Of a DNA stretch of 40,953 bases, positions 33,787 to 40,953 are shown in pieces. Made by a program: the position numbers and the translations under genes. The DNA is from Actinomycetales bacterium (GTDB taxonomy: Bacteria; Actinomycetota; Actinomycetes; Nanopelagicales; Nanopelagicaceae). The stretch spans positions 1-40,953 of the forward strand of contig JAGWYB010000010.1 of assembly GCA_018969585.1 (NCBI GenBank), given 5' to 3'. Position 1 is the stretch's first letter, and every line of letters begins with the position of its first letter. The notes under the pieces were generated by a model. It saw nothing but the letters and a program-made list of their open reading frames with translations, had not been told where the DNA came from and ran no database searches.

Positions 33787-34455
33787 ATGATAAATCTTTT
33801 CATCGAGTCTGTACTGCGAGGAGCAACAACTTTAGTTTTTCCACCAAACTGTATGAATTGTGGATTGCCAGGAGTTGATATTTGTACGGAATGTAAAAAG
33901 GTATTAACCCCTAAGCCGAGATTTCTACTCGGAGAAGACTTCCCGCTTGTTTCTAGTTTGTTTTACGGAGACGCAACTGGAAAATTAATGCTTTTAGCAA
34001 AAGAGAACGGATATGTAGCAGCACAGAAATTCTTTGCAACAGCTTTAGCAATTTCAATAAACCATTTTAATCTAAACTATCCAATATCTATTGTGCCGAT
34101 ACCTTCGCAACGTAAGTCCATAAGACGTCGCGGTTTTGACTCCATGAAAGAGATAGCACGATTTATACTGCAAGATCCCAATTTGAAGTCAAAAATAGAA
34201 ATTGTGAATCTTCTTGAATTAACTAGACAAGTCGCCGACCAGAGCTCTCTTTCAGAGCGTGAGCGCTATCAGAATCTTGATAAAGCATTTAGAGTAAAAT
34301 CTGGAATAAAAAGTAAGGTGATAATTGTTATCGATGATGTCGTAACCACAGGGAGCACCTTGCGAGAGGCGGTACGTGCGCTTAAAGAGAGAAATCTGAC
34401 AGTTCTCGGAGCCGCAACCGCATGTGCGACGCAACGTAGACTGGCAATAGGATAG
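33787..34455 (+). CDS. comF: ComF-family phosphoribosyltransferase-like protein
   Basis: The 222-aa protein has an N-terminal zinc ribbon, CMNCGLPGVDICTECKK (about 22-38), and a C-terminal type I phosphoribosyltransferase fold with the PRPP-binding motif VIVIDDVVTTGSTLREAV. Middle segments (VPIPSQRKSIRRRGFDSM, TRQVADQSSLSERERYQNL) match ComF. In naturally transformable bacteria ComF helps handle incoming DNA. Its biochemical substrate is unclear, and no other competence genes are seen here. In many Actinobacteria a hibernation factor gene (hpf) lies between comF and secA. Here secA follows after only 32 bp. Confidence 0.9.
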   Translation: MINLFIESVLRGATTLVFPPNCMNCGLPGVDICTECKKVLTPKPRFLLGEDFPLVSSLFYGDATGKLMLLAKENGYVAAQKFFATALAISINHFNLNYPISIVPIPSQRKSIRRRGFDSMKEIARFILQDPNLKSKIEIVNLLELTRQVADQSSLSERERYQNLDKAFRVKSGIKSKVIIVIDDVVTTGSTLREAVRALKERNLTVLGAATACATQRRLAIG

Positions 34456-34487
34456 GGCGGTTAGTAATCAACTAGGAAGGTCGGTTC

Positions 34488-37154
34488 GTGGCAGCGCTGC
34501 TAGACAAGATATTACGTGCTGGCGAAGGTCGCGCCCTTAAACAACTTTTTAAAGTCGCAGAATCGGTTAACGCACTTGAATCTACTTATTCGTCTATGAG
34601 CGATGCCCAACTTCGCGAGATGACCGATAAATTTAAGGAGAGAACTTCTGATGGCGAGACTTTAGACGATCTCTTGTCCGAAGCTTTTGCGGTCGTGAGA
34701 GAAGCATCAAAGAGAACTCTTGGTCAGCGACACTACGACGTCCAAATTATGGGTGGCGCTGCGCTTCACCGCGGCAATATCGCGGAAATGAAGACAGGTG
34801 AAGGTAAAACCCTTGTTGCAACTTTGCCAGCGTATTTGAATGCTCTTAGTGGAAATGGCGTTCATATCGTCACAACAAATGATTACCTAGCAGAACGCGA
34901 TAGCGAATGGATGGGGCGCATCCATAGGTTCTTAGGACTGAAAGTTGGAGTAATTCTCGCCTCAATGACGCCTCAAGAGCGACGCGAACAGTATGGTGCT
35001 GATATCACTTACGGCACAAACAATGAATTTGGTTTTGATTATCTACGTGACAATATGGCTTGGTCTCTAGCAGATTGTGTACAAAGAGGTCATAACTTCG
35101 CTATTGTGGACGAAGTTGATTCGATTCTTATTGATGAAGCGCGAACTCCCTTAATAATCAGCGGGCCTGCAGATAAAGCAACAAAATGGTACGTAGAGTT
35201 TGCAAATATTTCCGCAAAGCTTCTTCGCGGAGAGCATTATGAAGTGGACGAAAAGAAACGAACCGTTGGTATTTTAGATGCTGGCGTTGCCAAGGTAGAA
35301 GAGTTTCTCAAGATTGACAACCTATATGAGTCAGTAAATACCCCGCTTATCGGCTACTTGAATAATGCATTGAAAGCCAAAGAGCTTTTTAAACGCGATA
35401 AAGATTATGTGATTATGAACGGGGACTTATTGATAGTCGATGAACATACCGGACGTGTGTTGGCTGGACGCCGTTATAGCGAGGGGCTACATCAGGCGCT
35501 AGAAGCAAAAGAAAAAGTTGAGATTAGAGATGAAAATCAAACGCTCGCAACTATCACACTGCAGAATTATTTCCGCATGTATGAAAAATTATCTGGTATG
35601 ACCGGTACCGCTATGACTGAAGCGGCGGAATTGATGCAAATTTATCGGTTGGGCGTCATTCCTATTCCCACAAATAAGCCGATGACACGAATTGACCAAT
35701 CCGATTTAGTCTACAAAACCGAGGTCTCTAAATTCGAAGCGGTTGCTAATGACATCGCCGAGCGTCACCGAAAAGGTCAACCGGTTTTAGTAGGAACAGT
35801 AAGCGTGGAAAAATCAGAATATCTCTCTCAAGTATTACGCAGACGCGGCGTTACACATGAAGTTCTTAATGCCAAACAGCATGAGCGAGAGGCCGCAATC
35901 ATTGCTCGGGCGGGAACTAAAGGCGCAGTAACCGTCGCTACCAATATGGCTGGTCGCGGTACCGACATAATGCTCGGTGGAAATCCTGAATTCATGGCAG
36001 ATTTTGAATTACAGCGACAGGGAATTTCACCTGTGGAGAGCCCTGAGGAATATGAACGGCTCTGGCCAAGTGAGATTGAGCGACAGAAAGCTGCAGTCAG
36101 AGAAGCTCATGAACAAGTTGTCAGCCTCGGCGGCTTATATGTCTTAGGAACTGAGCGGCACGAATCAAGACGAATTGATAACCAGCTACGAGGTAGATCA
36201 GGTCGTCAAGGAGACCCAGGCGAATCTAGATTCTATCTTTCACTGCAAGATGATCTTATGCGTCGTTTTAATTCTGCTCTTGTTGAAAGGTTTTTAACAG
36301 CCGCAGGCATTCCTGAAGATACACCGATTGAATCCAAAATGGTCTCTAACGCCATTAAATCTGCACAGACGCAAGTTGAATCTCAAAACTTCGAAGTAAG
36401 AAAAAATGTTTTGAAGTATGACGATGTTATGAATCGCCAACGCGAAGTGGTTTATGCCGAGCGTCGAGAAGTTCTTGAAGGAGCCGACCTTAAAGAGCAG
36501 GTTCGTACCTTTATTGAAGACACAATTCGAGGATATGTAACCGGGGCAACCTCAGAGGGATATCCAGAAGAGTGGGATCTGGAAAAACTCTGGACTGTAC
36601 TTAAAGCCATCTATCCAATCTCATTTACGGTAGAAGATCTTGAGAGAGAAGTCGGCGGCCGCACAGGGTTTGACCAAATTTTCCTTTCCGAGCGAATCGT
36701 GACCGATATTTTGAGCGCTTATGAAAAGCGCGAAGCGGAACTTGGTAGTGACGTTATTCGTGAGTTAGAGAGAAAGATTCTGCTATCGGTTTTGGATAGA
36801 AAGTGGCGTGAACATCTCTACGAAATGGATTATTTACAAGAAGGTATCGGTCTTCGAGCTATGGCACAGCGAGATCCACTCGTTGAATATCAGAAAGAAG
36901 GATATGACCTCTTTGCTGCCATGATTGAGGCTATGAAAGAGGAAGTTGTCGGATTCCTATTTAATGTTGAAGTAAAAGTTGAAAATTCAAAGGTTGAAGC
37001 CAAAGGTGTAACTGAAAAATCAGCTACCGACAATCTCCAGTACTCAGCACCTTCCGAAGATGGTGTTGCTGCTACAACGGGGATTTCGAGAAATTCACCT
37101 TGTCCATGTGGTTCTGGCAAGAAATATAAACGCTGCCACGGCGCTTCACAATAA
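34488..37154 (+). CDS. secA: Preprotein translocase ATPase SecA
   Basis: SecA drives post-translational export through SecYEG. The 888-aa protein has Walker [36 protein letters not shown] (Walker B/DEAD region), [15 protein letters not shown], and [13 protein letters not shown] in the second motor domain. The preprotein cross-linking, helical scaffold and wing domains complete it. It ends in the zinc-binding tail [14 protein letters not shown], which contacts SecB or ribosomes in other bacteria. The GTG at 34488 is preceded by AGGAAGG, so it is SD-led. The 3' end overlaps the convergent Rv3235-like gene by 9 bp. Only this housekeeping SecA1 is visible. Confidence 0.97.
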   Translation: MAALLDKILRAGEGRALKQLFKVAESVNALESTYSSMSDAQLREMTDKFKERTSDGETLDDLLSEAFAVVREASKRTLGQRHYDVQIMGGAALHRGNIAEMKTGEGKTLVATLPAYLNALSGNGVHIVTTNDYLAERDSEWMGRIHRFLGLKVGVILASMTPQERREQYGADITYGTNNEFGFDYLRDNMAWSLADCVQRGHNFAIVDEVDSILIDEARTPLIISGPADKATKWYVEFANISAKLLRGEHYEVDEKKRTVGILDAGVAKVEEFLKIDNLYESVNTPLIGYLNNALKAKELFKRDKDYVIMNGDLLIVDEHTGRVLAGRRYSEGLHQALEAKEKVEIRDENQTLATITLQNYFRMYEKLSGMTGTAMTEAAELMQIYRLGVIPIPTNKPMTRIDQSDLVYKTEVSKFEAVANDIAERHRKGQPVLVGTVSVEKSEYLSQVLRRRGVTHEVLNAKQHEREAAIIARAGTKGAVTVATNMAGRGTDIMLGGNPEFMADFELQRQGISPVESPEEYERLWPSEIERQKAAVREAHEQVVSLGGLYVLGTERHESRRIDNQLRGRSGRQGDPGESRFYLSLQDDLMRRFNSALVERFLTAAGIPEDTPIESKMVSNAIKSAQTQVESQNFEVRKNVLKYDDVMNRQREVVYAERREVLEGADLKEQVRTFIEDTIRGYVTGATSEGYPEEWDLEKLWTVLKAIYPISFTVEDLEREVGGRTGFDQIFLSERIVTDILSAYEKREAELGSDVIRELERKILLSVLDRKWREHLYEMDYLQEGIGLRAMAQRDPLVEYQKEGYDLFAAMIEAMKEEVVGFLFNVEVKVENSKVEAKGVTEKSATDNLQYSAPSEDGVAATTGISRNSPCPCGSGKKYKRCHGASQ

Positions 37155-37712
37155 ATCAAATTCAGTACATAACCATCTTCCGTCTACACCCTCAAACCTA
37201 AAAACGAGAGCTCGGATTCGAGTTTTAAACCGTAGCGTCGTTACTACTTCAATCGCGCCCTCAATCGGATAGCTCCGATGGATTCTCTGAATTTTCGGGG
37301 GATCAGAAAGAGTTCCGATTCGATTGGAAATAGAGTCATACACAAAACGGTGAGTATTGCGCGCGATCTGTCTTAGTTGTCTTTTGCCCAATATAACCTC
37401 GATAACGCTTACGATATACGCCAAAGTGAATCTTTCCGGCTCAGGTAACTCATTCGGTGACGTTGGAATCGGCGCAAATCCGATATCGAAATTCTCTCCA
37501 TGAGTAGTTGGTTTCAACAACAAGCGGGAACCGTTTCGCGGCGGATTAATAGGGGTGTCAATGAAGAAATCCAGGAACTCTTGATCTATTTGATTCATAG
37601 CAGAGAGAATCTGATAGCTATATCGCTTACGCCTCAGCCGAAAGTATGAGCCTGACTGTGGAGAAAGTGACTTGATTTCTAGCGATGCGATATCTATAAC
37701 TGGTGAAACCAA
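37146..37712 (-). CDS. Rv3235-family protein
   Basis: The 188-aa protein has a variable N-terminal half and a conserved C-terminal half: [21 protein letters not shown], then [31 protein letters not shown] and [21 protein letters not shown]. This matches the actinobacterial Rv3235 family near secA. The fold resembles a small cystatin/NTF2-like alpha-beta domain, and the function is unknown. The start is a TTG at 37710-37712, since no ATG or GTG occurs until Met39. It overlaps the start of the divergent SAF gene by 10 bp, and a TATGGT hexamer lies 8 nt upstream. A start at the internal ATG (37598) is possible but would cut conserved-looking sequence little. Confidence 0.78.
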   Translation of the reverse strand: MVSPVIDIASLEIKSLSPQSGSYFRLRRKRYSYQILSAMNQIDQEFLDFFIDTPINPPRNGSRLLLKPTTHGENFDIGFAPIPTSPNELPEPERFTLAYIVSVIEVILGKRQLRQIARNTHRFVYDSISNRIGTLSDPPKIQRIHRSYPIEGAIEVVTTLRFKTRIRALVFRFEGVDGRWLCTEFDLL

Positions 37713-38320
37713 TAAACACCACCATAAGAGAATCGCTTTTGTTGTTTACCCCTCGCTATTTACTAGGACTTATTCTCATCATTACCTCGTTTATATCCGC
37801 ATTCCTAATCAGTTCGGCCTCAGATAGAACAATTTCGGTGTGGGCGAGCTCCACAGATTTAGCGCCGGGTAAAATTATCGAAGAGAAAGATATTACTCCG
37901 GTTAAAGTTCGATTGCTCAGCAATGCAGAGCAATACCTGGACGCTTCAGTAGAAATAGTCGGAACTGCTGTTGTTCGAAGAATTGGTGCAGCAGAACTAA
38001 TTCCGAGTTTTGCCCTCTCTCCTCAGGTTGATACATCCTTACAGCGGGTGCCGATTCAAGTTGAGCGACTAATGTCACCAGTTGGACTTGGTGCCGGCGA
38101 TCTTGTCGATATCTATGGAATTCCAAATCAAATGGCCTCCCAATCCGGCGTGGTCTCAGAATTAATTCTGGAATCTGTCGGAATTGAAGAAATTGATGAT
38201 TCGGCAAGGGAGTTGGGAGGTGCTCTCGGCATAACTTTGTTGGTACCAGACTCGTTGGTCTCAGATCTGATTTCTACGATGAGTGAATTCAATTTTCTTC
38301 TGGTTGAGCGTATTAGTTAA
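37703..38320 (+). CDS. SAF-domain (CpaB/RcpC-like) membrane protein
   Basis: The 205-aa protein has one transmembrane helix (about 17-38, YLLGLILIITSFISAFLIS) and an SAF domain (about 45-105) with ASSTDLAPGKIIEEKDITPV and GTAVVRRIGAAELIP. A C-terminal extension, LMSPVGLGAGDLVDIYGIPN, follows. This is the organisation of CpaB/RcpC, the periplasmic partner of Tad/Flp pilus secretins. No secretin, prepilin or TadA ATPase is in the window. The GTG at 37703 is forced by an in-frame TAA at 37697-37699 (only a CTG at 37700 could replace it). Its start overlaps the divergent Rv3235-like gene head to head. The next gene follows 2 nt later. Confidence 0.8.
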   Translation: MKPINTTIRESLLLFTPRYLLGLILIITSFISAFLISSASDRTISVWASSTDLAPGKIIEEKDITPVKVRLLSNAEQYLDASVEIVGTAVVRRIGAAELIPSFALSPQVDTSLQRVPIQVERLMSPVGLGAGDLVDIYGIPNQMASQSGVVSELILESVGIEEIDDSARELGGALGITLLVPDSLVSDLISTMSEFNFLLVERIS

Positions 38321-38322
38321 AG

Positions 38323-39309
38323 ATGATCGGAATTATTACTGCCTTAAACGACGCCGACCTTGAAGATAAATTGATCAGCCAAATCATTATTGGCTTAGAA
38401 GCTGATGCCAAAATTGATTTTCGCGCTGTAAACGAGTGGGAACTTTTTAACTATCTAGAGTCGCTGGATAAATCGGAAGTTCGCACAGTATTAGTCCATG
38501 ATTTCCTTGAAATTCCAATAAGCATTCGTAAACAATTGAATCAGCGACCTAATCTCATTCCGGTATCAGTTAATGAAATGAAAATTTCTGGAGAAACAAA
38601 TCTAAGTAAATACATCGCCAGAACTATGCAAAGATCCGATTTGAGCGAGAGGGTTCAAGCGCCACAAATTCGAGATAATCTAATCGCAATTACTGGCACA
38701 ACCGGTGGATCTGGCGTAACAACTATTGCGCTTAATCTCGCCATTGAAATTTCTAAATCTCAAGAGGTACACCTAATAGATTCTCATCCAACTAGAAAGG
38801 ACATTGCATTCCTACTCGGCGGGAAGCGTGATCGCGAATCAACTAAATTGAGGACTAGTCTGACAGTGAGTAATACTGCTCTTTCAAATAGCGCGGTAAA
38901 CATCGTCGATATTGGATCAATTATCAATCTCAAATCTGCTATTTCTGATCGGCGAAAACCGGCTCGAGATTATGTTGAAAGTTTGCAGTCAGCATATTCA
39001 ATAGTCTTTGTTATGCAACCTGACAATAATCATATGTTCGAATTAGAGAACTTCATAGATGCCCTTGAGAGTAAAACATTTTCCGGCAAACCGATTTTCC
39101 TTTTTAACAAATTATCAAATTCAGGAAGGGAAAGATCTATATTTAAGAGATTTAAGGCTCGCCTGGGTGATTTCGAAACTTTTGCAATCCCTTATGACCG
39201 CACAAGTTTGGATAAGGCTAAAGGACAGTATTGTGCTCTTGGAGATATTACGCCTCGTTCCAAGATGAGAAAAGCGCTCAACGAGGTAGCACAGCGATTA
39301 ATTGAGTAA
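38323..39309 (+). CDS. CpaE/TadZ-like ATPase-fold protein with degenerate P-loop
   Basis: The 328-aa product has an N-terminal receiver-like domain without the phosphorylation pocket (about 1-90, including VRTVLVHDFLEIPISIRKQL). A MinD/ParA-fold domain begins at TGTTGGSGVTTIALNLA, where the Walker A lysine position holds Val132. Switch LIDSHPTRKDIAFLLGG and a degenerate Walker B VNIVDIGSIINL follow. The layout is that of CpaE/TadZ, polar organisers of Tad pili, and loss of the lysine occurs in that family. It lies 2 nt after the SAF gene. The two form an orphan pair without other Tad genes. Nucleotide hydrolysis is unlikely given the P-loop. Confidence 0.78.
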   Translation: MIGIITALNDADLEDKLISQIIIGLEADAKIDFRAVNEWELFNYLESLDKSEVRTVLVHDFLEIPISIRKQLNQRPNLIPVSVNEMKISGETNLSKYIARTMQRSDLSERVQAPQIRDNLIAITGTTGGSGVTTIALNLAIEISKSQEVHLIDSHPTRKDIAFLLGGKRDRESTKLRTSLTVSNTALSNSAVNIVDIGSIINLKSAISDRRKPARDYVESLQSAYSIVFVMQPDNNHMFELENFIDALESKTFSGKPIFLFNKLSNSGRERSIFKRFKARLGDFETFAIPYDRTSLDKAKGQYCALGDITPRSKMRKALNEVAQRLIE

Positions 39310-39312
39310 TCT
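39307..39312 (+). promoter_or_regulatory. -10 element, leaderless start of pdtaS-like gene
   Basis: TAATCT followed by a 6-nt spacer and the ATG at 39319. It overlaps the stop of the CpaE/TadZ-like gene. Confidence 0.55.
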
Positions 39313-39318
39313 TTCGCT

Positions 39319-40764
39319 ATGTCCATCAGAGAACTAGGCGACAACACCAACCTCTCCGAGTCTGAAGTTTCTCGCCTTTCTGAGTTAATCAGTGAATGGC
39401 AGATGCTTGCTGATCTTTCCTTTGCGGATTTAGTTCTCTGGGCGCATGCTAAGGATGCGGGTTTAATTGCAATTGCTCAGGTTCGGCCAATGACTTCTGC
39501 AACTGTCTTTACCCAGGATCTAGTTGGTACCAAACTTGCAGATGAGAAAGAAGCGGAAATAGGTAAAGCGTTAGCAACCGGCGCTGTAATTCGCGATCAA
39601 GAACCGACTCGTATCGGTGAGTTCAACGTAAAGGAAGAGTACGTTCCAGTTCATTATCAAGGTAAGGCCATCGCAGTAATCACACGTCACCGCAATATCG
39701 AAACTATGAGAACACCCTCCAAGCTTGAGTTAAATTATCGAGAGATTGCGAATTTGCTCTATCGAATGGTTGTAACTGGAGAATTCCCAATACGTGAAAG
39801 TTCCTATCAATCAGAATCAGCGCCTCGAGTTGGAGATGGTCTCGTCCGACTAAATGGAGATTCACAAATTACATTCGCAAGCCCGAATGCACGAAGCGCT
39901 TTTAGTCGTTTGGGCTGGAATCGAGATATGGAAGGAATTTCTCTCGGCGAGATATTAGAAAACTTGAGCAGCAGCAAGGAGCCTAGAGAAGAGAGTTGGC
40001 TATCAACCATGAATGGCAGATCTGCCAGACGAGAGGAATTTGAAAATGACAATGGAACTCTCGATTTGTTGGCGATTCCTCTCACTCAGGACGGGAATCA
40101 CTCCGGAGCGGTCGTTCTAGTTCACAACGTAACAGAGTTGCGAAGAAGAGATCGAGCCTTATTGACTAAAGATGCGACTATTAGAGAAATTCATCATCGC
40201 GTCAAAAATAATCTTCAATCCGTTTCTGCTCTGCTAAGACTGCAGAGTCGTCGCGTTGAAGACGAGTACTCAAGACTTGCGTTAGAAGAAGCGGTTCGCC
40301 GGATAGGCTCAATTGCTCTTGTTCACGAAACCCTATCTAATAGCGCCCGAGACTCAATTTCTTTCGATGAAGTTATATCCAAAATAGTTAAGAACTCAGT
40401 TGAGTTGAGTCCCCGGCCCGGCGAAGTATCTATAAATTACTTAGGTGAAATTGGCTCAATTCCGGCGATCTTAGCGACACCGCTAGCATTAATTATCACC
40501 GAGTTAATTCAGAATTCTCTCGAACACGGTTTATCTGAATTTGGTTCGAAAGTTGACGTATTGGTAAAACGGGAAGATCGCGAGGTAAAAGTAGTTGTAA
40601 GGGACGATGGTTCTGGTCTGCCGGACGGTTTTAACGTTAAGGAAAACTCAAACTTGGGTCTCGAAATAGTTAGAACTCTTACGGAAAATGAATTAAGCGG
40701 AACACTCAGTTTCAAAAACGCTCAACCAGGAACAGAAGTAAGCGTTACTTTTCGCGTCCCGTGA
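39319..40764 (+). CDS. pdtaS: PdtaS-like cytosolic sensor histidine kinase (HisKA_2)
   Basis: The 481-aa soluble kinase has an N-terminal GAF-like region (about 10-150), a PAS-like region (about 170-275) and the HisKA_2 dimerisation motif TIREIHHRVKNNLQSVSALL with His292/293. The HATPase shows ELIQNSLEHGLSEF, DDGSGLPDGF and NLGLEIVRTL. In mycobacteria PdtaS (Rv3220c) phosphorylates PdtaR, an ANTAR RNA-binding antiterminator, and is encoded next to whiB1, exactly as here. No PdtaR is in the window. A TAATCT 6 nt before the ATG gives a leaderless start. It ends 6 bp from the convergent whiB1-like gene. Confidence 0.9.
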   Translation: MSIRELGDNTNLSESEVSRLSELISEWQMLADLSFADLVLWAHAKDAGLIAIAQVRPMTSATVFTQDLVGTKLADEKEAEIGKALATGAVIRDQEPTRIGEFNVKEEYVPVHYQGKAIAVITRHRNIETMRTPSKLELNYREIANLLYRMVVTGEFPIRESSYQSESAPRVGDGLVRLNGDSQITFASPNARSAFSRLGWNRDMEGISLGEILENLSSSKEPREESWLSTMNGRSARREEFENDNGTLDLLAIPLTQDGNHSGAVVLVHNVTELRRRDRALLTKDATIREIHHRVKNNLQSVSALLRLQSRRVEDEYSRLALEEAVRRIGSIALVHETLSNSARDSISFDEVISKIVKNSVELSPRPGEVSINYLGEIGSIPAILATPLALIITELIQNSLEHGLSEFGSKVDVLVKREDREVKVVVRDDGSGLPDGFNVKENSNLGLEIVRTLTENELSGTLSFKNAQPGTEVSVTFRVP

Positions 40765-40770
40765 GTGCGG

Positions 40771-40953
40771 TTATTGGATTTGGTTCTGGCTCTCCAGAAG
40801 TCTTGCTCGGTGTCGGGCTGCACGACGCTTCATAGCTCGCCGTTCATCCTCAGATAATCCGCCCCAAACTCCCGAGTCCTGTCCGCTTTCAAGCGCCCAT
40901 TGGAGACATGGTTCGCGAACTTCACATTTCGCACACACCTTTTTTGCCTCTTC
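40771..40953 (-). CDS. WhiB-family regulator (WhiB1-like), 5' end cut by window edge
   Basis: The reverse strand encodes the C-terminal 60 residues of a Wbl protein. It has KVCAKCEVREPCLQWAL with three of the four cluster Cys residues, the DSGVWGGLSEDERRAMKRRA turn motif, and a tail ending LLESQNQIQ. The N-terminal Cys lies outside the window. Convergence with a PdtaS-like kinase gene is the WhiB1 locus in mycobacteria (Rv3219/Rv3220c), so WhiB1 is the best guess. WhiB1 is an essential, NO-sensitive regulator that contacts the primary sigma factor there. Confidence 0.9.
   Translation of the reverse strand, partial: EEAKKVCAKCEVREPCLQWALESGQDSGVWGGLSEDERRAMKRRAARHRARLLESQNQIQ

Overview
The window reads as a chromosomal segment of a small, gene-dense actinobacterium with moderate GC (mid-40s % by eye). 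Lineage markers are two WhiB proteins, MshB (mycothiol), MtrA/MtrB, actinobacterial-type DapD, DUF3107, DUF3117, DUF3499, an Rv3235-like protein and a PdtaS-type kinase. About 46 genes are packed with almost no spacers. The longest gene-free stretch is about 100 bp (23500-23602). Nine same-strand neighbours overlap by exactly 4 nt, and five of seven convergent pairs overlap at their 3' ends. No tRNA, rRNA, CRISPR, IS element, phage or integrase gene was seen. The density, base composition and heavy use of leaderless starts fit a streamlined free-living lineage such as the freshwater acI/Nanopelagicales group. That taxonomic placement is inference.

Layout. 1-5964: a Maf-type pyrophosphatase (cut by the window edge), an unrecognised protein, and an envelope-polysaccharide group (UDP-glucose dehydrogenase, LCP ligase, membrane GT2, secreted SpoIID-like protein). 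5985-12401: DapD, a LOG-family hydrolase, an SRPBCC protein, a sigma-region-4 mini-protein, DUF3117, leucyl aminopeptidase, O-methyltransferase, TatB, Mrp, DUF1003. 12398-17537: a PRC/MgtE-N/CBS protein, then a + strand run of DMT transporter, PHP phosphoesterase, MarC, MpaB-like and ParA-like genes. 17534-22543: DUF3107 and TetR, then MshB, a membrane protein, CysS, 7Fe ferredoxin and DapC. 22540-40953: a + strand block of nucleotidyltransferase, WhiB2-like, large membrane glycosyltransferase, DUF5719-like, DUF3499, phosphomannomutase, SahH, MtrA, MtrB, ComF and SecA, then an Rv3235-like gene (-), a SAF/CpaB-like gene, a CpaE/TadZ-like gene, a PdtaS-like kinase and a cut WhiB1-like gene (-).

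How the genes fit together. DapD and DapC are two steps of the succinylase lysine/diaminopimelate route. The nucleotidyltransferase and phosphomannomutase would supply activated mannose (or a similar sugar) to the large glycosyltransferase and wall polymers. LCP, SpoIID-like, MtrAB and SecA serve envelope assembly and stress sensing. Mrp handles Fe-S delivery and the two WhiB proteins sense through Fe-S clusters. From memory, gene order from 22540 to the end follows the M. tuberculosis Rv3264c-to-Rv3219 order, and 5985-13657 follows Rv1201c-to-Rv1232c, with notable losses (sigE/rseA/htrA, lpqB, hpf).

The clearest structural signal is a promoter grammar. Fifteen starts have a TANNNT hexamer ending 6 or 7 nt before the start codon, as expected for leaderless mRNAs, and three more have it 9 nt before. 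I used this to correct several start codons. Genes lacking the hexamer mostly have a Shine-Dalgarno sequence or a 4-nt overlap with the gene upstream. The less expected items are the orphan SAF plus TadZ-like pair whose first gene overlaps its divergent neighbour head to head, the sigma-4-only protein, an archaeal/Thermotoga-type short SahH, and hairpins in the whiB and DUF3117 leaders.
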